From: Spirochaetaceae bacterium
GTDB taxonomy: Bacteria > Spirochaetota > Spirochaetia > SZUA-6 > Fen-1364
Assembly (NCBI GenBank): GCA_003141795.1
Contig: PLNO01000224.1
Location: 17,737 to 35,723, forward strand
Direction: 5' to 3'
DNA length: 17,987 nt
A program made the position numbers and the translations under genes. The notes under the pieces were generated by a model. The model was not told the origin of the DNA and did no database searches. It worked only from the letters and a program-made list of their open reading frames with translations. The stretch's first letter is position 1. Every line of letters starts with the position of its first letter. Of the stretch, positions 7,235-13,793 are shown one piece after another.

Positions 7235-8311
7235 ATGGCCAGGTATTTGGACAGAGAGCTGAAAAAGGCGGACCTTCTTCGACGGGTGGGCCACATGTCG
7301 CAGCTTGCCCCCGTAAAACGCTATGAGATGCTTGACGGAAAGGCCAGGGGTCTGAAGGTCATCGAGGTGACAAACGGGGGAGGGCTTGCATTCACCGTGC
7401 TCGAAGGCAAGGCCCTCGATATTTCCGCCTTCAGCTACAAGGGCGTGAACTTCAATTTCATAACGAAGCCGGGCCTTGCCGCGTCTGAGTTCTTCAATCC
7501 TCACAACCAGGAATTCGCCCGCAACTTCCAGGCCGGCATGCTCTATACCTGCGGTCTTCTCAACGTGGGCCCCGCATGCATCGATGAGGGCATGGAAGTC
7601 TCCCAGCATGGCCGGATAGGACAGACTCCGGCGGAAAAAACGAACGTGCATGCGGATTGGGACGGCGACGAGTACACGATCAGGATTTCCGGAGAGGTGC
7701 GGGAAGCCGCGAACTTCCGGGAGAACATGGTCCTCCAGCGAGAGATCGTCACGCGCTTCGGATCACGGTCGGTGTCGATCCACGACGTCGTGGAGAACCA
7801 GGGCTTCGAACGCCAACCGCTCATGATCCTGTACCACGTCAATCTCGGGTATCCCCTCCTCGACGAAGGCTCGACCTTCGTGTTTCCCCAGAAGGACGTC
7901 CGGCCCAGGGATGAGGTGTCGGAAAAGGGCGTGAAGGATCTCACGAGGTTCAGCGGGCCCATCGACCATTGGGTGGAGCAGGTGTTCTATCATACCGTCG
8001 AGCACGACGAGAACGGCGACTCTTTTGCCGGTCTGGTGAACGAAAGGCTGGGCCTCGGCATAGCGCTGAAGTTCAATACGAAAAACCTTCCGCGCCTCCT
8101 CGAGTGGAAATCGATGATGTCGGGCGACTACGTCCTCGGCATCGAGCCCGCGAATTGCGTCGTCGATACAAGGATCAAGGAACGCGAGCGGGGAACCCTG
8201 CGGACCATCGAGCCTCTGGAAAAAGTGGACTTCCACCTCGAGCTCACCGTCCTCGACGGAAAAGCGGAGATAGACGACTTCAAGAAAATGGTGCGGAGCC
8301 TTCTCCCCTGA
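7235..8311 (+). CDS. DUF4432 family protein (aldose-1-epimerase-like)
   Basis: This 358-residue protein resembles the DUF4432 family, which has the beta-sandwich fold of galactose mutarotases. Conserved-looking segments are FNPHNQEFARNFQAG near residues 87-101, VSQHGRIGQTPA (H125, R127), MILYHVNLGYPLLDEGS (H201) and GIEPANC (E304). The paired histidines plus a late glutamate match the general pattern of aldose epimerase active sites. It would be cytosolic and may interconvert anomers or epimers of the imported sugar; DUF4432 proteins are often found beside sugar catabolic genes. A strong ribosome-binding site, AAAGGAGG, precedes ATG 7235, which is 19 bases after the GatZ-like stop. This is the last intact gene of the operon. 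Confidence 0.87.
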   Translation: MARYLDRELKKADLLRRVGHMSQLAPVKRYEMLDGKARGLKVIEVTNGGGLAFTVLEGKALDISAFSYKGVNFNFITKPGLAASEFFNPHNQEFARNFQAGMLYTCGLLNVGPACIDEGMEVSQHGRIGQTPAEKTNVHADWDGDEYTIRISGEVREAANFRENMVLQREIVTRFGSRSVSIHDVVENQGFERQPLMILYHVNLGYPLLDEGSTFVFPQKDVRPRDEVSEKGVKDLTRFSGPIDHWVEQVFYHTVEHDENGDSFAGLVNERLGLGIALKFNTKNLPRLLEWKSMMSGDYVLGIEPANCVVDTRIKERERGTLRTIEPLEKVDFHLELTVLDGKAEIDDFKKMVRSLLP

Positions 8312-8331
8312 ACGCGTGGAGAATCGCTTGT

Positions 8332-8483
8332 ATGGCTATACGGGTCAGCATAGGAATTGACATAGGCGGTACGACGGCATCATGAACGCGGGTAGTTTCC
8401 TCCTTGATGCCGTTCGGGAACGCTTCGAGCTGTACTGTATGCCCTTTCCCGATCCTCCACGAAAGTGCCTTGACAGATCTTAA
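8332..8483 (+). pseudogene. ROK-family kinase remnant with large internal deletion
   Basis: Two short pieces of a ROK-type sugar kinase are joined here. Starting at ATG 8332 the sequence reads MAIRVSIGIDIGGTTAS and stops at 8385; SIGIDIGGTT is the ATP-binding start of a ROK or related kinase. In another frame, from about 8376 to TAA 8481-8483, it reads GIMNAGSFLLDAVRERFELYCMPFP, which looks like the C-terminal GG(I/L)...LLDPVRE helix of ROK proteins. Some 250 residues of a usual ~300-residue protein are missing, and the junction lies within about 8370-8381, where both sides share GGCGG-like sequence. The tail after MPFPDPP is also degraded. It is 20 bases downstream of the DUF4432 gene, so it was presumably the operon's last gene. 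Confidence 0.7.
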
Positions 8484-8516
8484 CCTCGTTCTACGCGGGA
8501 CGCCTCCTGAGGCCCG

Positions 8517-9302
8517 TCAGGATGAAGCTCCGGAGTAGTGCCTTATTCCACTGCTCCAAAAAATGCGGGCAGCAATGAAAAGCGCCAGGGCGAAGACCCA
8601 CGCGCCGACGAGTGTCTTCCACGTCATGCGCCCCGCCAGCGCCTCCGCGGGAACTGTCACGGCGAACGCCACGGGCACTATGAACGTGAGCGCAAACCGC
8701 AGCCAGCCGGGGTAGATGTTCACCGGCCATCGACCCGCCTCGTACATGCTCTGGAAGATCATCAGCACGTTCTCCACGCGGACGAGCCAGAACGCGGTGG
8801 TGGCGAGGATCACCCAGAAGCTGTAGACGATCAGGCCGCCGGCTATGACCGCTGCGGCAAACCCCAGGACCTCAACGGCCCCGACGTGCGCGCCCAGACG
8901 CAGCAAGGCCGTCACCAGCACTCCGATCCCGAGGCCGACGTCCGTCAGCTTCCATATGTCCACCCGCTGGATGCTTGAAAGGAGCTGCGCGTCCTCGGGC
9001 TTGGTGAGCGTGAAGTCCAGAGTTCCGTCCCGGACGGACTCGATGAGCTGCTCGAGGCTTGGCTGGACGACGAGCCGCAGCGCGCCTCCGAAGAGGAAAA
9101 AAATTCCTACGAGGGCGAGGACCTCATCCGGTGACCACCCGCCCAGGGAGTGCGTATACGTGAAGATGACGGCGAGGCCCGCGACGGCGGTACCGAGCTC
9201 GAGGAGGGATTCGAGCAGCTGGACGAAGAAGTTCACGCGATACGCGAGCTCCCCCATGGCTCCGATGCGAAAAAAAGTCCCGAGCAGACGGATGTATCTC
9301 AT
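8517..9302 (-). CDS. ABC-2 type exporter membrane protein (DUF990-like), second permease
   Basis: This 261-residue membrane protein begins MRYIRLLGTFFRIGAMGELAYRVNFF and has about six hydrophobic segments. Early on there is a segment around residues 25-50, then LALVGIFFLFGGALRLVVQP and a hydrophilic loop with RDGTLDFTLTKPEDAQLL. This layout is typical of the ABC-2 family 6/DUF990 permeases, which occur as pairs of distinct membrane proteins with one ATPase. Start choice: ATG 9302 overlaps the stop of the upstream permease (9299-9301) in an ATGA arrangement. The open frame continues further upstream, but only as a shadow of that gene. It is the last gene of the three-gene exporter operon and converges on the ROK remnant. 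Its cargo is unknown. Confidence 0.88.
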   Translation of the reverse strand: MRYIRLLGTFFRIGAMGELAYRVNFFVQLLESLLELGTAVAGLAVIFTYTHSLGGWSPDEVLALVGIFFLFGGALRLVVQPSLEQLIESVRDGTLDFTLTKPEDAQLLSSIQRVDIWKLTDVGLGIGVLVTALLRLGAHVGAVEVLGFAAAVIAGGLIVYSFWVILATTAFWLVRVENVLMIFQSMYEAGRWPVNIYPGWLRFALTFIVPVAFAVTVPAEALAGRMTWKTLVGAWVFALALFIAARIFWSSGIRHYSGASS

Positions 9303-10102
9303 GCGCCCACCGCCGAGTAGACGCGCACCCCGGCACGCCACGTGAGCCGTAACAGGAAGAGGCAGAGGACAAGCCATGCAGCCTGCATCCCCAGCCCCTG
9401 CAGCGCAGCGGCGTAGTCGAGCCTGCCGAGGATGAGCTCGACCGGGAAGCTCGTCGTCCAGCGGAAGGGGAGGACCGCCGCGATCTTTTGGAGAGCGGGG
9501 GGCAGCAGAGAAAGCGGAGCCATCTGTCCCGACAGAAAGAGCATTGCGATGAAGTAGGTCTGGTTGATCGCGCTCACCCGAGTGGTCCAGAAGGCCGCAA
9601 GCGCGAGGGTCCATTCCATGAGGAAGCGCACGATGAAGGCGAGCATCAGCGCGGGTGCGGATGCCGCAAGGGCCCAGGGGACGAGGTGAAAAGAGGGGCG
9701 AAAGAGCAGACCGAGCACTGCCGCTGCCGCTATGATGAGCGGCAGGGTGATGACCTTGGAAGAGACGTTGTCCGCGATGTCAGCGTGAATGGGATGGACC
9801 GGCCGCAGCAGGGCGAAGGAGAGCATCCCCTGGCGCACCCTGTATTCGTATTCGTACATGATCCACGTGTAGGTGACGTGATTGACCAGCATGAGCACGA
9901 TGAAGTAGGCGGCGAACTGCGCAGCATCGAATCCGCCCACGCTCCCACCGCTGGATCGGGAGACCGCCGACCAGACGGCAAGGTACACGACCGGGTCGAG
10001 CACGTGCCCGATCAACCAGATGACCAGCGCCGCCCGGTACTGGAACATGGAGGCGAGCGAGGTCTTGAACTGCTGCGCGTACAGCCCTGCGAGACCCCTC
10101 AC
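9299..10102 (-). CDS. ABC-2 type exporter membrane protein (DUF990-like), first permease
   Basis: This 267-residue inner-membrane protein is the first of the paired permeases. The N-terminus reads VRGLAGLYAQQFKTSLASMFQYRAALVIWLIGHVLDPVVYL, a pre-membrane helix followed by the first membrane segment. A central segment contains VRQGMLSFALLRPVHPIHAD, a loop also seen in the partner as RDGTLDFTLTKP. Five or six membrane segments are visible. Start choice: GTG 10102 overlaps the ATPase stop (10099-10101) as GTGA, and the hydrophobic topology starts right after it. The much longer open frame upstream (to 10582) is a shadow of the ATPase gene. The partner permease begins inside its stop codon, so expression is coupled. 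Confidence 0.86.
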   Translation of the reverse strand: MRGLAGLYAQQFKTSLASMFQYRAALVIWLIGHVLDPVVYLAVWSAVSRSSGGSVGGFDAAQFAAYFIVLMLVNHVTYTWIMYEYEYRVRQGMLSFALLRPVHPIHADIADNVSSKVITLPLIIAAAAVLGLLFRPSFHLVPWALAASAPALMLAFIVRFLMEWTLALAAFWTTRVSAINQTYFIAMLFLSGQMAPLSLLPPALQKIAAVLPFRWTTSFPVELILGRLDYAAALQGLGMQAAWLVLCLFLLRLTWRAGVRVYSAVGA

Positions 10103-11082
10103 AGGGTCTCCTGCGCGAATACGCGCTCGATCGCCTCTTCGATCGGGGGATCTTCCACCGTCAGATCGATGACGGGGAGGTCGGCGAGCAGGCGTTCGGT
10201 GACCCGCGCGGTCGCGGCTTTCGGAACGCGCAGGGTTACGAGGCCCTCCTCGCAGGAGATCACCTCGCCGTACGAGCGGAGATCCGCCGTGCAGTCCTCC
10301 AATCGCACCATGATCGTCTTGTGCGTCGTGAAACGCTGAACGAGCGCAGAAAGCTCGCCGTCGAAGAGGAGCCTTCCGTGGTGGATGACGAGCACGCGCC
10401 GGCACAACGCCTCCACGTCGGCCATGTAATGGCTCGTCAGAAGAACCGTCGCCCCGTAGCGGCGGTTGTACTCTGCGATGAATGCCCGCAGGCGGCGCTG
10501 CATCGTCACGTCGAGCCCGATGGTGGGCTCGTCGAGGAATACCACACGTGGACGATGAAGCAGCGCGGCTGCAATCTCGCATTTCATGCGCTCTCCGAGG
10601 GAGAGGGTGCGAACGGGCTTTTTCAGGAGCGGCTCGAGCTCCAGCATCGCGACGAGCTCATCGAGGGTCTCACGGTAGTCGGCGATCGGGATGCGATAGA
10701 TGGCCCGGTTCAGCTCGAAGGAGTCCGCGGCGGGAATGTCCCAGACCAGCTGATTGCGCTGTCCCATCACCAGGGTGATCTGCTGGAGGAACGCCTTCTC
10801 CCGGCGGGAGGGCACGTGGCCGAGCACCGTGACCTCCCCACCGCTCGGGTGCAGGAGCCCGGAGAGCATTTTCAGCGTCGTCGTCTTTCCCGCGCCGTTG
10901 GGGCCGAGGAATCCGACGATCTCCCCTGCGACGAGATCGAAGGAGATGCCGTCCACCGCGGGGACCTCTGTCGTGCGCCTCCGCACCAGGCTGCGCAGCG
11001 CGGCCATGGCTCCCGGCTCGCGTTCGCTCACGACGTAGGTCTTGCGGAGGTCTCGAACCTCGATGGATGTCGCGCCGCTCAC
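10099..11082 (-). CDS. ABC-2 type exporter ATP-binding protein
   Basis: This 327-residue ATPase drives the exporter encoded by the next two genes. Counting from GTG 11082, Walker A is GPNGAGKTT (60-68), the signature is LSLGERM (160-166), Walker B is VVFLDEPT with D184 and E185, and the switch histidine is H218 in LLTSHYM. All catalytic residues are intact. The C-terminal extension (about 230-327) is the regulatory tail common in ABC-2 ATPases that pair with DUF990-like permeases. Start choice: the frame is open to 11154, but homology-like sequence starts at SIEVRDLRKTY. GTG 11082 is the closest start and lies just behind a promoter-like sequence. No Shine-Dalgarno is visible, so a leaderless message is possible. 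Cargo is unknown. Confidence 0.9.
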   Translation of the reverse strand: MSGATSIEVRDLRKTYVVSEREPGAMAALRSLVRRRTTEVPAVDGISFDLVAGEIVGFLGPNGAGKTTTLKMLSGLLHPSGGEVTVLGHVPSRREKAFLQQITLVMGQRNQLVWDIPAADSFELNRAIYRIPIADYRETLDELVAMLELEPLLKKPVRTLSLGERMKCEIAAALLHRPRVVFLDEPTIGLDVTMQRRLRAFIAEYNRRYGATVLLTSHYMADVEALCRRVLVIHHGRLLFDGELSALVQRFTTHKTIMVRLEDCTADLRSYGEVISCEEGLVTLRVPKAATARVTERLLADLPVIDLTVEDPPIEEAIERVFAQETL

Positions 11083-11088
11083 CTGAAG

Positions 11089-11117
11089 AATATACGTGCG
11101 GCGGGAGTGACGCACAA
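11089..11117 (-). promoter_or_regulatory. Candidate sigma-70 promoter for the ABC-2 operon
   Basis: On the minus strand TTGTGC (11117-11112) is followed after exactly 17 bases by TATATT (11094-11089). Six bases then separate the -10 box from the GTG start at 11082, so transcription would begin at or within a base or two of the start codon. The exporter ATPase would then be made from a leaderless mRNA, in agreement with the lack of a ribosome-binding site. The -35 box matches 4 of 6 consensus positions and the -10 box 5 of 6. Confidence 0.4.
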
Positions 11118-11262
11118 GTGAACGACATGTCGGCGTTCCCGACATCGACAGCACGCAGAAGAGCCGCTTCGACGAGACTGACCGGACGGGCCTGGAGCGG
11201 GTCGCGGAGGCTCTCCTCTCGCTCTGGCCCTCCGACGTGCGCTTGAGCCTGCCGCCTCAGCC
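11111..11262 (+). other. Gap with a possible unrecognised coding remnant
   Basis: This is most of the 180-base space between the exporter ATPase and the DinB-type gene. On the plus strand one frame is open from 11111, and its composition looks protein-like (for example GLERVAEALLSLWPSDVRLS and PPQPYVLPPG). It has no start codon with a ribosome-binding site and then runs antisense into the DinB gene. It may be the tail of a lost gene or chance in GC-rich DNA. I do not recognise the peptide. Confidence 0.2.
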
Positions 11263-11829
11263 CTACGTGCTCCCGCCCGGCTTGCTCCCGCCCGGCTTCA
11301 TCCCCATCGACGCGTTGAACGCCGCACTCCTGTTCTTGGGAATGGAAAGAGACTTCCATTCGGCCGAACGGAGCACTTTGGCGATGAACACGATCTGGCC
11401 GACATGGTAGGCGGTATGCGTGATGCTTCGCTGCAGGGCGCGCTGCACCGTGTAGGCTTCTCCACGGATAGTGATGGTCCGCCCGAGCGTTGAAGCGTCG
11501 ACGGCTTTCAATGCATCGAAGAGGCATTTCCATCCCGCCTCCCATGCGGCGAGCAGCTGCTCCTTGGAGAGGGTCGTGTCCACGAACTCGGAGTCCCGAT
11601 TGCGCCACGGCTTTTCGCCGTCGGCGGTGAGAAAGTCCGTCCAGCGGGAACGGAGATTGCCGCTGACGTGCATCACGACGGTGGCGATGCTGTTGGACTC
11701 CCTCTCGACCTTCCAGTGGATCTCGGGCCCTTCGATCTGTTCGAATGATTTGTCCCCGAGGTCCTTGTACTGGGCGAAAATCGTCGTCACGTCTCGGATG
11801 TATTCGTCGTGGAGCTCCTGGTCTGTCAT
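11263..11829 (-). CDS. DinB-superfamily protein (DUF1572)
   Basis: This 188-residue soluble protein has the four-helix DinB fold signature: a metal-binding histidine triad at H54 (VVMHVSGNLRSRWTDFL), H138 and H142 (THTAYHVGQIVFIAK). The segment FLTADGEKPWRNRDSEF is characteristic of the DUF1572 branch as I know it. Members are thought to be metal-dependent, some being thiol-using transferases, but this branch has no settled function. ATG 11829 follows AAGGAGGT at five bases and overlaps the stop of the AraC-type gene (11826-11828), so the two are one operon. The open frame back to 11895 lies inside that upstream gene. The C-terminus carries a doubled KPGGS from a 15-base tandem repeat. Confidence 0.87.
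   Translation of the reverse strand: MTDQELHDEYIRDVTTIFAQYKDLGDKSFEQIEGPEIHWKVERESNSIATVVMHVSGNLRSRWTDFLTADGEKPWRNRDSEFVDTTLSKEQLLAAWEAGWKCLFDALKAVDASTLGRTITIRGEAYTVQRALQRSITHTAYHVGQIVFIAKVLRSAEWKSLSIPKNRSAAFNASMGMKPGGSKPGGST
11269..11298 (-). repeat. 15-base perfect tandem duplication at the 3' end of the DinB-type gene
   Basis: Plus-strand GCTCCCGCCCGGCTT occurs at 11269-11283 and again at 11284-11298. On the coding strand it adds KPGGSKPGGS just before the last residue, keeping the frame. Such a GC-rich in-frame duplication is a likely replication-slippage product and may vary in copy number among strains. Confidence 0.9.
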
Positions 11830-12755
11830 CGCGTACCTCCTTCGCTCTCTCGGCGGCCCTGCTGCGCGGGCGGGATCGAAGATCGCTTCACCCAATCGCT
11901 CGGCGACATTCCCGTCCTGTTCCTGAAGAACCGGGAGAAGTAGTACTGGTCCTCGAATCCGAGGAGCAGGGCGACTTCCTTGATCGATTTATCCTTCTCC
12001 TCCAGCAGTACCTTCGCTTTCGAGATCTTCATCTGGAGAAAATACTGATGTTGGGAGAGCCCCGTATAGTTGTGAAACGCTCGCGCGAGGGTGGAGGCGC
12101 TGACGCCGAGCTCGCTGAGCATCTCCCCGACGGGCAGCACGCCGTAGATGTGCTCCTCCATGAAGTACTTCGCTTTCTTGATCAGCAGATCGACGCCGGT
12201 CTCCTGTTCGCTCTGATACGCCGCGGTGAGCACCTCTGCCAGTATCTGCATGACGGCGGCGCCCAGACGCAACTGGAAGCCCGGCCGCTCGGCCCTGGCG
12301 ATGTCCATGATGTCGCTCATCAATGCAACGAGACGCTGCTGCGCGCCGACGTGCACGACGGGGTTGTCGGGAGAAAGAAAGCCTTCCTTCAACAGGGTCT
12401 GTGGATATCTGCCGTTGAATCCGATCCAGTGCTCGTCCCATCCGGTGTCGAAATCAGGAGAGTACGCGTGCCACACATTGGGGAAGAGGAAGAAGACATC
12501 TCCCGTCCTGATGGGGACGCTCGGAATGGTTTCCGAGCGGAAGGAACCGCTTCCGCTCGTTATGTAGAGGATCTGGAACTCGTTCAAGACGCGGCGGGTC
12601 GTGACGCTCCTGCTGTAGGAAATGGGGTGAGCATCCGCGAAGGGCGGGTAGGGGGTTTTCTCGGGAACGCTGACGAAACCTGCATTCGTGCAGTACATCT
12701 GCCAGGCCACCGCCTGGACATTGACGGGCAGGTATTTGATGAAGGCCTGTCCCAT
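11826..12755 (-). CDS. AraC-family transcriptional regulator
   Basis: This is a 309-residue regulator. The N-terminal cupin-like ligand domain is recognisable from LNEFQILYITSGSGSF, IRTGDVFFLFPNVWHAYSP and WDEHWIGFNG. The C-terminal double helix-turn-helix covers roughly residues 192-294, with LPVGEMLSELGVSASTLARA in the first half and KSIKEVALLLGFEDQYYFSR in the second, ending with the classic GMSPSDWVKRS. The stop overlaps the DinB-type start. The gene is transcribed divergently from the lactonase-like gene and CUT2 importer, across a 207-base gap holding three inverted repeats, so it may control that operon as well as its own. This group of AraC proteins usually senses small sugars or polyols; the effector here is unknown. 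Start ATG 12755 has only a weak GGAG upstream. Confidence 0.92.
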   Translation of the reverse strand: MGQAFIKYLPVNVQAVAWQMYCTNAGFVSVPEKTPYPPFADAHPISYSRSVTTRRVLNEFQILYITSGSGSFRSETIPSVPIRTGDVFFLFPNVWHAYSPDFDTGWDEHWIGFNGRYPQTLLKEGFLSPDNPVVHVGAQQRLVALMSDIMDIARAERPGFQLRLGAAVMQILAEVLTAAYQSEQETGVDLLIKKAKYFMEEHIYGVLPVGEMLSELGVSASTLARAFHNYTGLSQHQYFLQMKISKAKVLLEEKDKSIKEVALLLGFEDQYYFSRFFRNRTGMSPSDWVKRSSIPPAQQGRRESEGGTR

Positions 12756-12873
12756 TTACGTGCTGGCTCCATGCATTCCCGCGCAAGGGTGCGACGGAAA
12801 AAAAACGACGCTCAAGATTGTGAGGGAGACTAACAGAGAACCGGACACCGTACAAGTTCTTTGAACGATAAAT

Positions 12874-12885
12874 CCATCATGATGG
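12874..12885. promoter_or_regulatory. Perfect 12-base palindrome, candidate operator
   Basis: CCATCATGATGG is identical on both strands. It lies 78 bases upstream of the lactonase-like start and just after a possible -35 box, a place where a dimeric regulator could act. The regulator is not identified. It could equally be chance, although the clustering of three dyads in 60 bases argues against that. Confidence 0.35.
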
Positions 12886-12899
12886 CATGAAATTCTATT

Positions 12900-12912
12900 G
12901 TGAGCCGCTCAC
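12900..12912. promoter_or_regulatory. LacI/GalR-like operator dyad
   Basis: GTGAGC-C-GCTCAC is a perfect dyad with six-base arms around one central base. The left half, with its preceding ATT, reads ATTGTGAGC, the same as a half-site of the E. coli lac operator, and the one-base centre matches the natural lac O1 spacing. It lies 50 bases before the lactonase-like start codon. CUT2 sugar importers are often controlled by LacI-family proteins. No LacI-family gene is in this window. Confidence 0.45.
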
Positions 12913-12962
12913 GGCGGGGCTACCGTGCAGACAAGCAGAGGCCTCGAAGAAAGGGGGAATCT

Positions 12963-13712
12963 ATGATCCCGACATGGCGCGTCGTTGCGTTGAAAATGGG
13001 TGACCTCACGGTGGAAAGATCGGCCGTCACCTATGGCACGGGTTTCGGAGAAAAGATCGTCATTCCCATCTGGGCGGCTGCGATATCCGGAGCCGGGCAC
13101 AAGATCATCGTCGACACCGGACTCCACGAAACGGAATGGGTCGTCAAGAACCTCGGGCCGGCTGTGCGTCAAAACGACGAGCAGATCGTGGAAGCCATCA
13201 AGGTGGGACTGGGCTGGGCCCCCGAGGACGTGGATATCATCATCAACACGCATCTGCATCACGATCACTGCGGGGACAACAGGTTGTTCAAGAATGCGAC
13301 GTTCATCGTACAGGAGCGGGAGTGGAAATACGCGTACGACCACATTCCCAGCCAGGACAAGATCTACCTCGAAGAGCTGTACGGAACGGCCGCGGTCGAT
13401 TATTTCAGCTGGAAGTTCGTCAACGGGGAGGCTGAAATCGTCCCCGGTGTGAAAGTGTTTCCCACTCCCGGACACACGCTGGGCCATCAATCCGTCATCG
13501 TGAAAACGAAGGAGGGAACGGTGTGCATCGCGGGGGATGCGACGAATCTGCTCGTCAATATCCGGCAGAACATTCCGGTCGGGTTCCTCGCCAGCACCAC
13601 GGATGCATTCCAGAGCATGGTTGAGATACGGCGCCGGGCCCGGTTCATCATACCCGGCCATGAGCCGAGCATCCTGAAGTTCCAGGAGGGAGGATTCCCG
13701 ACCGTTTCCTGA
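12963..13712 (+). CDS. Metallo-beta-lactamase-fold hydrolase, N-acyl-homoserine-lactonase-like
   Basis: This 249-residue di-metal hydrolase has the full ligand set: H97, H99, D101 and H102 in THLHHDHCG, H171 in TPGHTLGH, D192 in AGDATN and H233 in IPGHEP. The spacing matches Bacillus AiiA closely (H104/H106/D108/H109, H169, D191, H235), and the length matches AHL lactonases (about 250). AiiA has a tyrosine three residues after the bridging aspartate that contacts the lactone; here the corresponding residue is asparagine (D192-A-T-N195), so the substrate may differ. Start ATG 12963 follows AAAGGGGG at five bases; the frame is open back to 12900, but through the dyad. No signal peptide, so cytosolic. 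It heads the CUT2 importer operon, suggesting it opens a sugar lactone or other lactone brought in by that importer. That role is inference. Confidence 0.88.
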   Translation: MIPTWRVVALKMGDLTVERSAVTYGTGFGEKIVIPIWAAAISGAGHKIIVDTGLHETEWVVKNLGPAVRQNDEQIVEAIKVGLGWAPEDVDIIINTHLHHDHCGDNRLFKNATFIVQEREWKYAYDHIPSQDKIYLEELYGTAAVDYFSWKFVNGEAEIVPGVKVFPTPGHTLGHQSVIVKTKEGTVCIAGDATNLLVNIRQNIPVGFLASTTDAFQSMVEIRRRARFIIPGHEPSILKFQEGGFPTVS

Positions 13713-13793
13713 CACAGGCTTCACTGCGCCTGGCTGAACGGGCGTGAATGCTAATTTTTTCATTTTGATACGAAGGAAGAGGAGGAAGAAGGG

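Larger units (their letters stand above)
12756..12962. promoter_or_regulatory. Divergent control region between the AraC gene and the lactonase/CUT2 operon
   Basis: This 207-base non-coding gap must contain both divergent promoters. It includes an A-run at about 12798-12805, the short dyad GTTC-TTT-GAAC (12856-12866), the palindrome CCATCATGATGG (12874-12885) and the larger dyad GTGAGC-C-GCTCAC (12900-12912). TTGAAC at 12861-12866 could be a -35 box for the plus strand, but I find no well-spaced -10 box, so promoter positions are uncertain. AraC proteins normally bind direct repeats, so the dyads suggest an additional regulator. Confidence 0.5.

Noticed and set aside
3495..8311. Sulfoquinovose (sulfo-EMP-like) pathway
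   Set aside because: A kinase, aldolase and epimerase-like protein would fit loosely, but there is no sulfoquinovosidase, isomerase, sulfolactaldehyde enzyme or sulfonate exporter, and the GatZ homologue points to tagatose-type chemistry.
8484..12755. Mobile element carrying the exporter block
   Set aside because: No transposase, integrase, terminal inverted repeats or target-site duplication could be found at either edge.
13715..13765. Rho-independent terminator between the lactonase-like and binding-protein genes
   Set aside because: The CAGGC...GCCTG stem has only five pairs with an eight-base loop, and the T-run is about 20 bases further on, so it does not fit a terminator.
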